Positions 25,452 to 35,419 of a DNA stretch of 35,419 nucleotides are shown here, piece after piece (positions within the stretch are counted from its first letter, which is position 1; every line of letters begins with the position of its first letter). The stretch lies in NCBI GenBank assembly GCA_017539105.1, contig JAFYHQ010000036.1:1-35419 (forward strand). Reading direction: 5' to 3'. The stretch is from Erysipelotrichaceae bacterium (GTDB lineage Bacteria; Bacillota_I; Bacilli_A; Erysipelotrichales; Erysipelotrichaceae). The position numbers were made by a program, and so were the translations under genes. The notes under the pieces are model-generated. The model did not search any database. It saw only the letters and a program-made list of their open reading frames with translations, and was not told where the DNA came from.

Positions 25452-26111
25452 ATGCTGAATCATAAACTGATAAAGAAAACGGAAGCATACCTGAAAGAGA
25501 AATTCGATCATGCGACAGATTTCGAACAGGATGATCTTCCCTATCGGATCGAACATACCTATCGTGTCGCAAATATCGGAAGAGAGATCGCTTTAAAAGA
25601 AGGCTTTGATGAAACCGAAATGGTGATCGCCTGTCTTTTGCACGACATTTCCTATTGCGAAGCGACTGGAGAGAATCGTTTCTGGCCTGACTGGAAAGAA
25701 CATGGAAGACGTGCCGCTCAGATTGCCCGTCCGTTCCTGCAGGAACTTGGACTTCCGGAAGACCGTATCAACGATATCTGCTACGGAATCGCGATCCATG
25801 TCGATGATGAAGCGGATTTTGAAGGAGAAAGAACTCCTTTCGCCATTTCCATCGGCGATGCCGACAATATCGACCGTTTCGATGCGTACCGTCTGCATGA
25901 AATATTAAGCAGAAGCGCATTCCTGGACATGAGCTATGAAGAGAAACTGAACTTTGTCGAAAAGAGACTTGCCAGATTTCATGAACTAAGAGAAATACCT
26001 GCTACCACAAAAACGGCAGATGCGATGTGGAAAGCAAGAGTCGATTTCTTTATCGTTTTCTTTGAGAAGCTCAAAGATCAGCTGAAACAAAGCAAAAGCA
26101 TCATGGAATGA
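25452..26111 (+). CDS. HD-domain phosphohydrolase-like protein
   Basis: Start set at the ATG at 25452, which has GTGAGG just upstream (the GTG at 25440 is part of that site). The 219-residue product carries HD-domain metal ligands: His in RIEHTYRVA, the His-Asp pair in CLLHDIS, a His in KEHGRRAA and Asp in IGDADNIDRFD. HD enzymes hydrolyse phosphate esters of nucleotides; the substrate is not known. Third gene after GH5-GT2 and the flavodoxin; a shared transcript is likely, a shared pathway unproven. Confidence 0.82.
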   Translation: MLNHKLIKKTEAYLKEKFDHATDFEQDDLPYRIEHTYRVANIGREIALKEGFDETEMVIACLLHDISYCEATGENRFWPDWKEHGRRAAQIARPFLQELGLPEDRINDICYGIAIHVDDEADFEGERTPFAISIGDADNIDRFDAYRLHEILSRSAFLDMSYEEKLNFVEKRLARFHELREIPATTKTADAMWKARVDFFIVFFEKLKDQLKQSKSIME

Positions 26112-26131
26112 ACAAACTATAGCTGCAAATG

Positions 26132-26157
26132 AAAAATCGCTTATTAAGCGATTTTTT
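26132..26157. terminator. Bidirectional terminator
   Basis: AAAAATCGCTT/AAGCGATTTTT with a three-base loop, between the converging HD-domain gene and the 149-aa gene. Confidence 0.85.
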
Positions 26158-26605
26158 AATCGATATCGATCGTACCTCCTTCGGACAGACGATCCAGTTC
26201 ATTGCAGTCTCTTTCGTAAAGATCTCTTAACACATCAGGAAGATCATAGCGGAGCTCGATCAGACGGTCTTCCTCTTCATCGTAGATTCCATATTCGTTC
26301 TGTATCATAGCGATCCTTCTTTGCGGTCGAGGTTCACTCATGATTTCGGCTATCACCTTCTCTTTGTCATATTCCTGAATAAAGAAATCAATATGCCATG
26401 GCATGCCTAATTCTTTAAAGTAATTATGATCATTATTTAATCTGAATCTGTTTTCTTCAGCGATCTTTCTGATCATTTCATCTGTCTCAAAATCGTTCCA
26501 TTCCCCTTCCAGAGCTCCAGAGTCCATGGCCAGACGGTATGTCGTTGTATTCTCTCCTGCATGGTTCTTCAGATAATCTACGAGTTTCTTTTCATTCAGT
26601 TTCAT
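26156..26605 (-). CDS. Uncharacterised acidic protein (149 aa)
   Basis: A 149-residue soluble, acidic protein with a GGAGGGAAAG site before its ATG. No signal peptide or membrane segment. The first 45 residues (EKKLVDYLKNHAGENTTTYRLAMDSGALEGEW) look like a small helical domain; the remainder is helical with many Glu, Asp and Arg. I do not recognise a family. It shares its stop codon with the terminator of the converging gene. Coding character (codon pattern, ribosome site, lack of stops) supports a real gene. Confidence 0.7.
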   Translation of the reverse strand: MKLNEKKLVDYLKNHAGENTTTYRLAMDSGALEGEWNDFETDEMIRKIAEENRFRLNNDHNYFKELGMPWHIDFFIQEYDKEKVIAEIMSEPRPQRRIAMIQNEYGIYDEEEDRLIELRYDLPDVLRDLYERDCNELDRLSEGGTIDID

Positions 26606-26753
26606 TTTTCTTTCCCTCCATCGTCATTATGACAGAGAGGGTTTGTACAGCGGTCGTTTATGAAACGACATTTTATGATGATCACAACCGGGCTTGAAGT
26701 ATAAAAGAAACTTGTTACGATAATGATGAAGATGATATCGCGGAGGAATGACA

Positions 26754-27302
26754 ATGGCACTGGCTGACTATATCCAGACGAAACCGGTCATCGAAACAGA
26801 ACGGCTGCGTCTGCGTCCGATGACGAAAGAAGATGTTTCTGCATTAAAAGAATGGATGCCGGATGAGCGCATCTATACCTACTGGGGAAAAGGTCCTTCC
26901 AGGACAGACAAGCAACCGGAACTGCTGTTTGAGAAACAGGAAAAGCCATCGAAGAGTTTTCATCTGGGAATCGAGGAAAAAGAAGCAGGAAAAGTGATCG
27001 GCGATCTCTGGATCTACCTGATAGAAAATGACCGGATGGCAACAGCAGCGATACGGCTTTCTTTTTCTTATCAAAGAAAAGGCTACGGAACGGAAGCTTT
27101 GGCCGCCATGACACGTTTCTGTTTCGATCATACGGAGCTGCAGAGGCTGCAGGCGGAAGTCGATGTCCGCAATGTCGCGTCTTACAGAATGCTGGAGAAA
27201 TGCGGATACCAGAGAGAAGGTATGATCCGCCAGGGAAAAATGGTGAATTCCTGGTGCGATTATTATATTTATGGGATCTTATCATCGGATAGGAACGAAT
27301 GA
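26754..27302 (+). CDS. GNAT-family N-acetyltransferase (RimJ/RimL-like)
   Basis: The ATG at 26754 has GGAGG seven bases upstream; the ATG two codons earlier abuts that site. The 182-residue product reads as a RimJ-type GNAT: IETERLRLRPMTKEDVSALKEW at the start, IRLSFSYQRKGYGTEALAAMTRF as the acetyl-CoA binding motif (Gln-Arg-Lys-Gly-Tyr-Gly), and EVDVRNVASYRMLEKCGYQREGM as the C-terminal motif. It transfers acetyl from acetyl-CoA to an amine of unknown identity. Confidence 0.9.
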   Translation: MALADYIQTKPVIETERLRLRPMTKEDVSALKEWMPDERIYTYWGKGPSRTDKQPELLFEKQEKPSKSFHLGIEEKEAGKVIGDLWIYLIENDRMATAAIRLSFSYQRKGYGTEALAAMTRFCFDHTELQRLQAEVDVRNVASYRMLEKCGYQREGMIRQGKMVNSWCDYYIYGILSSDRNE

Positions 27303-27334
27303 TTGTTATATAGTGGATATAGGAGGATCTGTCC

Positions 27335-28177
27335 ATGCCTGTGATTGAAACGGAAAAAGGAATCGAAATCTATTACGAAGAATACGGAAACGGAGACAAG
27401 TATCTGATCTGCTCCCAGCAGAGCCATGCTTCGCATTCTCTGGAAAAGGAACTGGTGAAATACGGTTTTCACGTTTTTCTTCTGACGAACCGGGGCTTTG
27501 GAAAAAGCACGCATCTTAAGGAAGACTACGGTGACTACTGGTATGACCGTTTTGCGGATGATGTCGTGCATTTTGCGGATAAGATGGGAATCGACAGATT
27601 CGTCTATTCCGGAGCATCCCATGGGGCCGGCTGCGGATGGAGCGTAGTAAAGAACTATCCGGAGCGGGTGATCTGTTTCTTTGCGGTCGTGCCGGGACCT
27701 CACAGTCTGGATGAAGGCAAGATGTCTTTCAAGGAAATGGTTGAAAAAGGTCTGGTCGTTCTCAAAGAAAGTACCTCCCATATCGATGACCCTGCTTTGC
27801 TGGAACGAAGAAGGCTTGCGAAAGAAGAAATGGAACAGGTTTTCCAGTCGGAAGAGTACAGGAAATATTACGATGTGGATGAAGTCAAGAACATCCATTA
27901 CGGACGTCCTCTTGCCTATCTGGAAAACGAAGAAAATCTCAAGGCGATGCTGCAGATGATTCAAACTCCTGTGCTGATCCTAGGCGGAGGCGATGATCCG
28001 ATCAGCCGGAATGATCTGATGGTACGGACGATGGAGAATCTTCCCTGCTGCAAGCTTGTGATCTATGGGGGATTCCCTCATGGAATCGATATCTATGAGG
28101 AACTGGCTTTTGAAGCAAACCGTTTCTATGAGAACGTCACGAAAACCGGATACTACTGGGAACCGGTAAACGTATGA
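27335..28177 (+). CDS. Alpha/beta hydrolase
   Basis: A 280-residue protein. The nucleophile elbow is YSGASHGAG (Ser at about 88), the oxyanion region TNRGFGKST, the acidic residue probably in GGGDDPISR and the catalytic His in GGFPHGIDIYE. A single-domain fold like many esterases or lactonases; the substrate is not known. AGGAGG eight bases before the ATG; 32 bp after the acetyltransferase gene, so likely one operon. The downstream 218-aa gene follows at 14 bp. Confidence 0.88.
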   Translation: MPVIETEKGIEIYYEEYGNGDKYLICSQQSHASHSLEKELVKYGFHVFLLTNRGFGKSTHLKEDYGDYWYDRFADDVVHFADKMGIDRFVYSGASHGAGCGWSVVKNYPERVICFFAVVPGPHSLDEGKMSFKEMVEKGLVVLKESTSHIDDPALLERRRLAKEEMEQVFQSEEYRKYYDVDEVKNIHYGRPLAYLENEENLKAMLQMIQTPVLILGGGDDPISRNDLMVRTMENLPCCKLVIYGGFPHGIDIYEELAFEANRFYENVTKTGYYWEPVNV

Positions 28178-28191
28178 TGAGGAGATAAAAC

Positions 28192-28848
28192 ATGTCATAT
28201 CTATTGAATCGCTATGAAGTCAGATACGAAGACAAAACGATTGGCTATTATTATGTCTATGACAATGGCAAGCTTTCTTATACTGCCGCATGGGGATGCC
28301 CATGGGATATCGAAAAAGAGCTGAAAGCGTTGGGTCTGGATCATGACTTCGAAACAGACGATTCGTTTCCACTGTTTGATGAACTGATCGATGACAGGTA
28401 TCGCGTTAACAACCGGAAACGGATCATCTATCACAAAGAACCGCTGACGATGGAACGATATCCCAAAGAAACCGATGAACACTTTTCGGTCTACCGTCGT
28501 GCCGCAGAGGAAGGGGATCCGGACTATTCTCCTCTGCCTCATGATGCGCCTCACCATGAAGGTCCCAACACTCCTGAAGATATGCGCGAATGGGCTTCCT
28601 GGTATGCTTTCAACAAGATGGATGATGGAACCTATGAAGCAGAACTGGATGAAGCCTGGTGGTGGGGAGGCGGTCACAATGACGGAGGAACCATCCGCAG
28701 CGAGATCCCCGAGGAATGGTTTGAATTGCCCTATGAAGAATTCTTGGGCAATGTGGTCACACTCTCTGCTGCGTCACATTACGGCTTTACGCCTGAGATA
28801 CTGAAAGAAAAAGAAGGACTCAAAGAGTTCTTCGGATTTGAATCATAA
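28192..28848 (+). CDS. Uncharacterised protein (218 aa)
   Basis: A 218-residue soluble protein, acidic and rich in Trp, Tyr and His, with GAGGAGA before its ATG. Its centre has PLPHDAPHHEGPNTPEDM and EAWWWGGGHNDGG, clusters of His, Asp and Trp that could bind metal, but I recognise no family. It lies between an alpha/beta hydrolase (14 bp before) and a flavin reductase-like gene (10 bp after), so it belongs to that operon. Confidence 0.75.
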   Translation: MSYLLNRYEVRYEDKTIGYYYVYDNGKLSYTAAWGCPWDIEKELKALGLDHDFETDDSFPLFDELIDDRYRVNNRKRIIYHKEPLTMERYPKETDEHFSVYRRAAEEGDPDYSPLPHDAPHHEGPNTPEDMREWASWYAFNKMDDGTYEAELDEAWWWGGGHNDGGTIRSEIPEEWFELPYEEFLGNVVTLSAASHYGFTPEILKEKEGLKEFFGFES

Positions 28849-28858
28849 AGGAGAAATA

Positions 28859-29422
28859 ATGAAACAGGAAATCAAAACAAAAAGTGCGATCTTCCCTATG
28901 CCTGTACTGCTGATCGCCACATTCAATGAAGATGATACGGTCAATGTGATGAATGCCGCCTGGGGAACGATGCTGGATCATGATATTTTCGCATTGAATC
29001 TGGATGAATCACACAAAACAGTCGAAAACATCAAAAAACGTAAAGGCCTTGTCGTCCATCTGGCAGATGCGAAACATGTAACGGAGGCGGACTATTTCGG
29101 TATGGCCAGCGGCAATCAGGTCACAGACAAGCTCTCGAAGACCGGAATGACGTATACGAAATCAAAACTGGTCGATGCTCCAATCATCAATGAATTGCCT
29201 GTTGCCGTCGAATGTGAATTCATCGAGTTCCAGGATGATGAAACCGGCATCGGCCTGATCGCCAAGGTACTGCGTACTTCGATCGAAGAAACCTGCCTGA
29301 AGGATGGCAAAGCCGATATCGACGCGATGCAGATCATCGCGTTTGATCCTTTCACCCATGGCTACTATCAGGTAGGAAACCGTGTCGGTGATGCCTTCAA
29401 AGACGGACTGAAACTGAAATAA
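28859..29422 (+). CDS. Flavin reductase-like (flavoredoxin-type) protein
   Basis: Start at 28859, preceded by AAAGGAG; the longer frame overlaps the upstream gene. A 187-residue protein with the split-barrel flavin-binding signature: PMPVLLIATFNEDDTVNVMNAAWGTMLD near the N-terminus, FALNLDESHKTVENI, DYFGMASGNQVTDK, and HGYYQVGNRVGDAF at the end. Members bind FMN and reduce flavin or transfer electrons in the cytosol. Last gene of a four-gene run begun by the acetyltransferase, closed by a terminator. Confidence 0.87.
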   Translation: MKQEIKTKSAIFPMPVLLIATFNEDDTVNVMNAAWGTMLDHDIFALNLDESHKTVENIKKRKGLVVHLADAKHVTEADYFGMASGNQVTDKLSKTGMTYTKSKLVDAPIINELPVAVECEFIEFQDDETGIGLIAKVLRTSIEETCLKDGKADIDAMQIIAFDPFTHGYYQVGNRVGDAFKDGLKLK

Positions 29423-29441
29423 ACTGTTACGAAACAAATGC

Positions 29442-29470
29442 AAGTACGGATTAATCCGTACTTGTTTTTT
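29442..29470 (+). terminator. Terminator of the flavin reductase operon
   Basis: Palindromic stem AAGTACGGATTAATCCGTACTT followed by GTTTTTT, 20 bases after the stop. Confidence 0.85.
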
Positions 29471-32400
29471 ATATGTAATACTTTTGTGTGATCCTATTTC
29501 TTGCGGAAAACGGTTTCTCCGTTATGAAAGACATCATTGCGTTTCTCTTCCGCGATCTTCCTGCCGTTTCTATCGTAATAATCGGTTGTTCCGTCATGCC
29601 AGAAGTTCTTTCTGGAACTGCCAAGTTTCTTGCCGTTCTTATCGTAATAGACCGTTTCATTGTGGTGCCAGAAACTGGGTCTGGAATAGCCCAGCTGTTT
29701 CCGGTTCCAGTCATAATAATCTACCTGGCCATGATGGAATACGTTCTTGCGGGCGGTTCCGGCTTTTTTGCCTTTCTCATCGAAAAAAGTCGTTTCGTTA
29801 CGAAGCGAAGCGTATTTCTGTGATTTCTTGATATCGTTATTGAAGAAAAACATCCTGTTTTCATTATAGAACATCTTTTTAGATCTATGGCTGAATAGAC
29901 AGGTATAATGATATTGATGAAATATATCGATTTGAACCATTCCAATCTGAAGGTCTCCCGCATCTGCCTTGGCTGCATGTCTTTCGGCAAGCCTGAAGTT
30001 GGCCAATACCAGTGGACGCTGGACTATGAGGATGCAGAAAGGATCATTCAGAAAGCCTATCATCAGGGGATCAATTTCTTTGATACTTCGAACAATTATT
30101 CCGATGGCACTTCGGAACAGTTCGTAGGCAGAGCCTTGAAAGACTATCCCCGCGATTCCTATGTGATCACGACAAAGTGCTACTTCAATGAAGGAAGACT
30201 TTCCGCAGAAGCCATCCATCGGGAAGTCGAGAAATCTTTAAGCAATCTGAATACCGGACATATCGATCTTCTGATCCTGCACCGTTACGATTACAATACG
30301 CCGGTCGAAGAGACACTCGAAGCTTTGCAGGAAGAACTGCAGAAAGGCCATATCCGTTACTACGGAGCCAGCGCGATGTATGGCTACCAGTTCGCGGAAT
30401 ACTGCTATAAGGCACAGGAAAAAGGCTATCCGCCTTTCGTGACTCTGCAGAACCACTACAGTCCGATCTATCGGGAAGACGAGAGGGATCTCATTCCGGT
30501 CGCCAGACAGTTCAATGTTTCGCGCACTTCTTTTGCGCCTTATGCCGCAGGAAGGCTGGCACGCAAGGAATGGTCTTCCGATTCCCTGCGTTATGAACTG
30601 GATTCCAAAGAAGGGACCCGTTACGACCGACTGGAAGAACAGGACAGAAAAATCGCCGAAAGGATCTATGAACTTTCTCTAAAGCATTCCTGTTCCATGA
30701 GCAATATCTGTCTGGCCTGGCAGTATGCCAAAGGTGTGGCATCTCCGATCGTCGGTATCACCAAAGAAAAGTATCTCGATGATACGATGAACGCATTGGA
30801 AATTGAATTGAACGAAGATGAAGTGGCATATATCGATGAGCTCTATCTTCCTCATCCGATCACATGCAACCGTTGATTCAAGAAAATGTCTTCCGATCAT
30901 GGAAGACATTTTTATATCAGATCAATTTCCCACCAGAGGTTTCCATCTTCTTTCAGGAATCGGAAACCGCATCTTTTCAGGACATTCTGCGACTTGACAT
31001 TGTCGAGCTTCGTATCGGCACGGATGGTTTGGATCCCCAGTTGTTTTCCGAACGTAAGAAAAGCAGACAGCGCTTCCGTCATGTATCCATGTCCGATATA
31101 TTTCGGATTCATCCCATAGCCCACTTCCGTCTCGCCATCGATCGGGATGTATTTATAATCGATCGACCCGATGATATGATCGTCTTCTTTTAATACGATC
31201 AAAAATTCGGTAAAGAAAAGATAATGCTCAGGATCATCTTCGATTTCTTTCTGCAGCTTTTCCAGGAATCCTTTCAGCAGATAATCCAGTTCTTCTCCCT
31301 GATAGACGACACCATATTCTTCTTCAAAACGCGGAAGATCCGTATTAAAAAGAAACAGGTTTTTACCGGTGTATGGAAACAGGACAAGCCGTTTCGTTTC
31401 GATGCGATCGATCATTTTTGAAAGGTTCATCGTTTCTCCTGATCGATCCGATGTTTTTCTTCATAGGAACGGATCCCCGCTTTCGTATCAGGACCCAGGA
31501 TCAGTGTCTTGAACAGCCAGTTGCCCGGCAGAATGTCTTCGCCATAGAAATGGATATCCCTGACTCTTCCATGTGGTGTCAGAGCCGCTTCTGCCCCGAT
31601 CGCTTCCGGAATGTCCGTTTCAATGACGGACAGATCTTTGCCATAGATCTTGCTCATACCATTCATCCGGAAACCGTGTTTCTCCATCATGTAACCCATC
31701 ATGCCCGGCATGTATTCCAGTTTTCCTGTACTGTTGACATAGACGACAGGCACCTCGAATGCGTCCACATACAGCATGCATCGTCTGTCGTTTTCTTCAT
31801 GTTCGACTTCCGGTTTCTCGGGATCGGCAGGCGCGCCATGCGGGAAAAGGATCAGGGATAGTTCTTCGTCTTTGACGTTGTCATAGAAGTGTTTCCTGCG
31901 GGAATCAAAGCAGATGGCCACTCCGACTTTTCCGAACGGCGTATCGATGACGCTTCCGAAATCACCGCGTTTGAATACTGCGGACTCCCCTTCCGATTTG
32001 GATACGATCCCATATATGCCATCCGGACCTGCGATCATGTAGCGGTTATAGAAATCTTCATTTTCCCAATCCAGATAACCCACAGCAATTGAAGTGCGAT
32101 ATTTATATGCCATGTCTATCGCCCATTCTGAAGTTATCCTCCCGCAGTCATCCGCATAGTTCCAGATCTCCTGGCTTGCCATATAGCTGCACAATGCCAG
32201 TTCAGGCAGGACCACCAGATCAGGAGAAGGCAGCTGTGCGATCAGTCCTTCGATATATTCTTTTCTTTCTTCGATCCCTTTGAGATCATTATTCAGTTCC
32301 AACGCAAAAATACGCATCGTGTCACCTCATACTTTCATCTGTAACACATTCATTATACCCTGCTGAAAGAGCTTTGCTGATATAATGAGGAAGGAAAAAG

Positions 32401-35400
32401 AAACGGAAGGAAGAAACATGCTGGCAGACTACCATCTTCATAGCGAATTCTCGGATGATGCGAAAGAACCAATGGAAAATCAGGTCGAAAGAGCGATCGG
32501 ACTGGGTTTTGATGAGATCTGTTTTACCGATCATGTGGATTATGGGATCAAGAAAGACTGGGAAGAAGGCGAGATCCAGTGGAGACAGGGAGATGGCTTG
32601 AGTACGGATTCCGTGGATCTGGAACCTTTGGCGAATGTCGATTATCCAAAATATTTTGAAAAGCTGCAGCAGATGCAGCAGCGTTATGGAAAACAGATCA
32701 CGATTAAAAAAGGTCTGGAATTCGGAGTGCAGACCATCACTGTCGGCAAGTATGAGAAACTCTATGACCGTTATCGGGACGAATTGGATTTTGTTCTCCT
32801 GTCGATGCATCAGATCGACAACAAGGAATTAGGAATGACACAGGACTACCAGAATGGAAAGACCCAGCAGGAATATAATGAAGGTTATTATAACGAGATC
32901 TATGAGGTACAGAAATGTTTCAAGAATTATTGTGTCCTTGCACATCTGGATCTGATGGTCCGTTATGATCTGCAGGGCATCTATCCTTTCGAGAAAGTGG
33001 AAGACAGGATCGCCGAAATCCTGAAACTGGCGATCCAGGATGGCAAAGGGATCGAAATCAATACTTCTTCCTGGCATTATGGCCTGAAGGATACCATGCC
33101 TTCAAAAAAGATCCTGAAACTGTATAAGGATCTTGGCGGTACGATCGTCACGATCGGTTCCGATGCTCATACGACGAAATATCTTGGCGATCATATCAGA
33201 AACGCTCAAGAGATCCTTAAAAACGAGATCGGCATCGATCAGATCTGCACTTATAAAAAAATGATCCCGATTTTTCACGAGATCTGAAGATATCAATACA
33301 ACTCTTTATCAGTAAGCACCCGCCAAAGCGAGAAGTATTTTAATAATGAGAAACCGGAAAGCTTATGCAGCTCGTAACGTTCGTCATGATAAGTCAGATA
33401 CAGGCTGTTGTTACGGAACATGCCAAGTTTGCTGATCTCTTTCCAGTAGAATGTCAAAGCAAAATCATCGCCGCTTGTCAGTACGATGCGATCGCCATAG
33501 AGCTGTGCTTTGACATCATCTTTTATGAGCGTTCTTTCGTTGTCGATGATCTTATAGAGATGTAGATCTTCATCATGGGAGAATGCTTCATCGATCTGCT
33601 TTTTCAGGTCGTTTTTATGCCCGATAAGCCAGTTTTTCTGGAAACTGTTCCATTTGATCGTGTTATCCCATTCTTTGATCTGATCGCCCCGAAGATAGCC
33701 GTATTCATCGTAGATCGCTTTCACGCCGCAGTCGCAAACGATCTCGTTTCCCTTCGCATGAAGGGTATCGAATCTCTGGCACACAGGACACAGATATAGA
33801 AGATTCTCGATCCCCTCCGCCAGGTTTTCTCCGATATAAGGGATATGATGCTTGTCCTGATACGCATAGGCATTCGCATCCAGATCCCGGACGATGATCT
33901 CATAGATCTCATCCGTGCTCATATCTTTCAGTTGTTCATAGGAATACTCGTTGACGATACGGCCGAAAAGCTTCCCCTTCCGCGGATTCCTGGCCCATCT
34001 GGGGGATCGCAGATAGCCGCCATCGAAACGATATGTGACGAGCCCGCACTTGCACTGCCTGAAGATTTCCGCTGTTCTCTTGGAAATGAAACAGGTTGCT
34101 CCATCCCAGGATTTGTTCCCTTCCGGAAACATCGCGACATCGATGCCCGCATTCAGATTCTCGATGATCAGCTGCACAGTCTCATCCGCGCTTGCACCTT
34201 TGCTTCTGGGGATGGGACCGGCCAGAAACTTGATGATCTTTCCGACAGGACCGGACATGATATTGGCGCTTGCCACGAATTTGAAATGCTTCTTCATGCT
34301 GATGACCATCAGCAAAGGATCGAAATCCGAATTATGATTCGAAAGAATCAGCACAGGCTTTCCTTCGATCTTCCGATACTCGTAAGAAAAGTTCCGAATG
34401 CGGATCACGATCCATCCGATCAGATATCTTAAAAAATGATAGACAAATTTATGACGGATCAGTCCTTTTCGGACATTACTCTTTGCTGCCATTGTTTTTC
34501 AGGTATTCGAGATAGTCTTTTTTTGCTTTGGCGATCGGAATCAGTACCAGAGGCATCCACAATGCGGCAACAATGAAAGTCACCCAGTTTGCCGAATATC
34601 CGGCAACCCCGTATTCATTCTGCATCGCAAAACCGAAATGTTTGATCAGGAAAGAACCGATCGGCGTACCGATGCACATCGGGATGACCACATAGAAGAT
34701 CTGACGGATACCTTCCGACTGACCATGCATGCTTTGTGGCATGCAGTTCTTCAGCATGACCATCAGTGCCTGATAAATGCACATATAGCCGGTTCCAAAC
34801 AGGAAAATTCCCAGACAGGTCACGACCGTATTCGGGATCCACACGATCAGAAGACCGACGATCGTCAGCGCGACGGAAATATACATGATATTATAGAACT
34901 TTCCATTGTCCAGATACTTGGAACAAAGGAAAGTGAAAGGCAACGCAGCGATCAGTGGCAGGCCCAGAACCAGTCCGGCATTGCCTGTGCTGTAGCCTTG
35001 GGTATAGACCAGGAAGTTCGTCAGATGCGAGAAGTACATCTGGAAGCCGATGAAATAGGTCGCAAAAATGATACAGATATCTCTCATCAGGATGTTTTCC
35101 TTTAAGATAGAAAAATCAAATACGGCAAATACCTGATGCCAGAATCCTTTCGGATCTTTATTCGGAATCAGATCCGGAGCATCTTTGACCATGAAATGGA
35201 CGGCGATACTCATGAGGATCAGGAAGATACCTAATACGATAAAGAACTTGAAATAATCGATCCTCTCGATGATCTTGCCAAACAGCAGGCCGCCCAGTAT
35301 CGTTCCGGCTACCGGCAGGACAGCGACGACCGCCCCCATCTTGCCGCGGTTTCCTTCTTCGGTAATGTCTGTCGTCCAGGCGATGAAACCCGAGTCGTTG

Positions 35401-35419
35401 GCCATGGCGCCGATGAAGC

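Overview
The window looks like a chromosomal stretch of a low-to-mid GC Bacillota, most like an Erysipelotrichaceae-type gut or oral bacterium. The reasons are Firmicute-type ECF transporter and class II aldolase genes, strong AGGAGG-type ribosome sites, sigma-A style TATAAT boxes, and a Gram-positive conjugation module with a class B sortase. The species call is inference from protein style only.

Region 1 (1 to about 13,285, all genes on the minus strand) is one end of an integrated conjugative element (ICE). Read in transcription order it holds parA, parB, a RepA-like initiator with an iteron-like array inside its coding sequence, and then a strong hairpin. A surface module follows: a 65-aa protein, a membrane-anchored protein with a zinc-finger-like C-terminus, a 955-aa thioester/SpaA/VaFE adhesin, a class B sortase and a membrane-anchored Ig-like protein. 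A type IV secretion module closes it: a cytosolic protein, a VirB2-like protein, a DUF2958 protein, a VirB6/TrbL-like pair, PrgI/VirB3, and the first 30 codons of a VirB4-like gene running off the left edge. The element ends in a roughly 500-bp repeat-rich non-coding stretch next to the 3' end of tRNA-Thr(CGU), the likely attachment site.

Region 2 (13,286 to 21,450) is housekeeping chromosome. On the minus strand lies ecfA1-ecfA2-ecfT-truA-femX-like-tRNA-Thr(CGU). Next come a DUF1893 gene divergent from fba, an aspartate/glutamate racemase-family gene, coaX-maf followed by an unusual tRNA-Thr(GGU), and tRNA-Leu(UAG).

Region 3 (21,530 to 26,160) is headed by the most interesting gene. It encodes a single 1063-aa polypeptide that joins an exported GH5 endoglucanase-like domain to a complete BcsA-like cellulose synthase glycosyltransferase and a PilZ-like barrel that lacks the usual c-di-GMP motifs. 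A flavodoxin lipoprotein and an HD-domain protein follow, probably in one transcript.

Region 4 (26,156 to 35,419) is a set of short metabolic units on both strands: two GNAT acetyltransferases, an alpha/beta hydrolase, a flavin reductase-like protein, an aldo/keto reductase, a nitrilase-family amidase, a histidinol-phosphatase-like PHP enzyme, a PlsC-like acyltransferase with a zinc ribbon, an MFS transporter cut by the right edge, and several unrecognised proteins.

Several chromosomal genes without a good ribosome site have a TATAAT box 6 to 9 nt before their ATG, which suggests leaderless transcripts.
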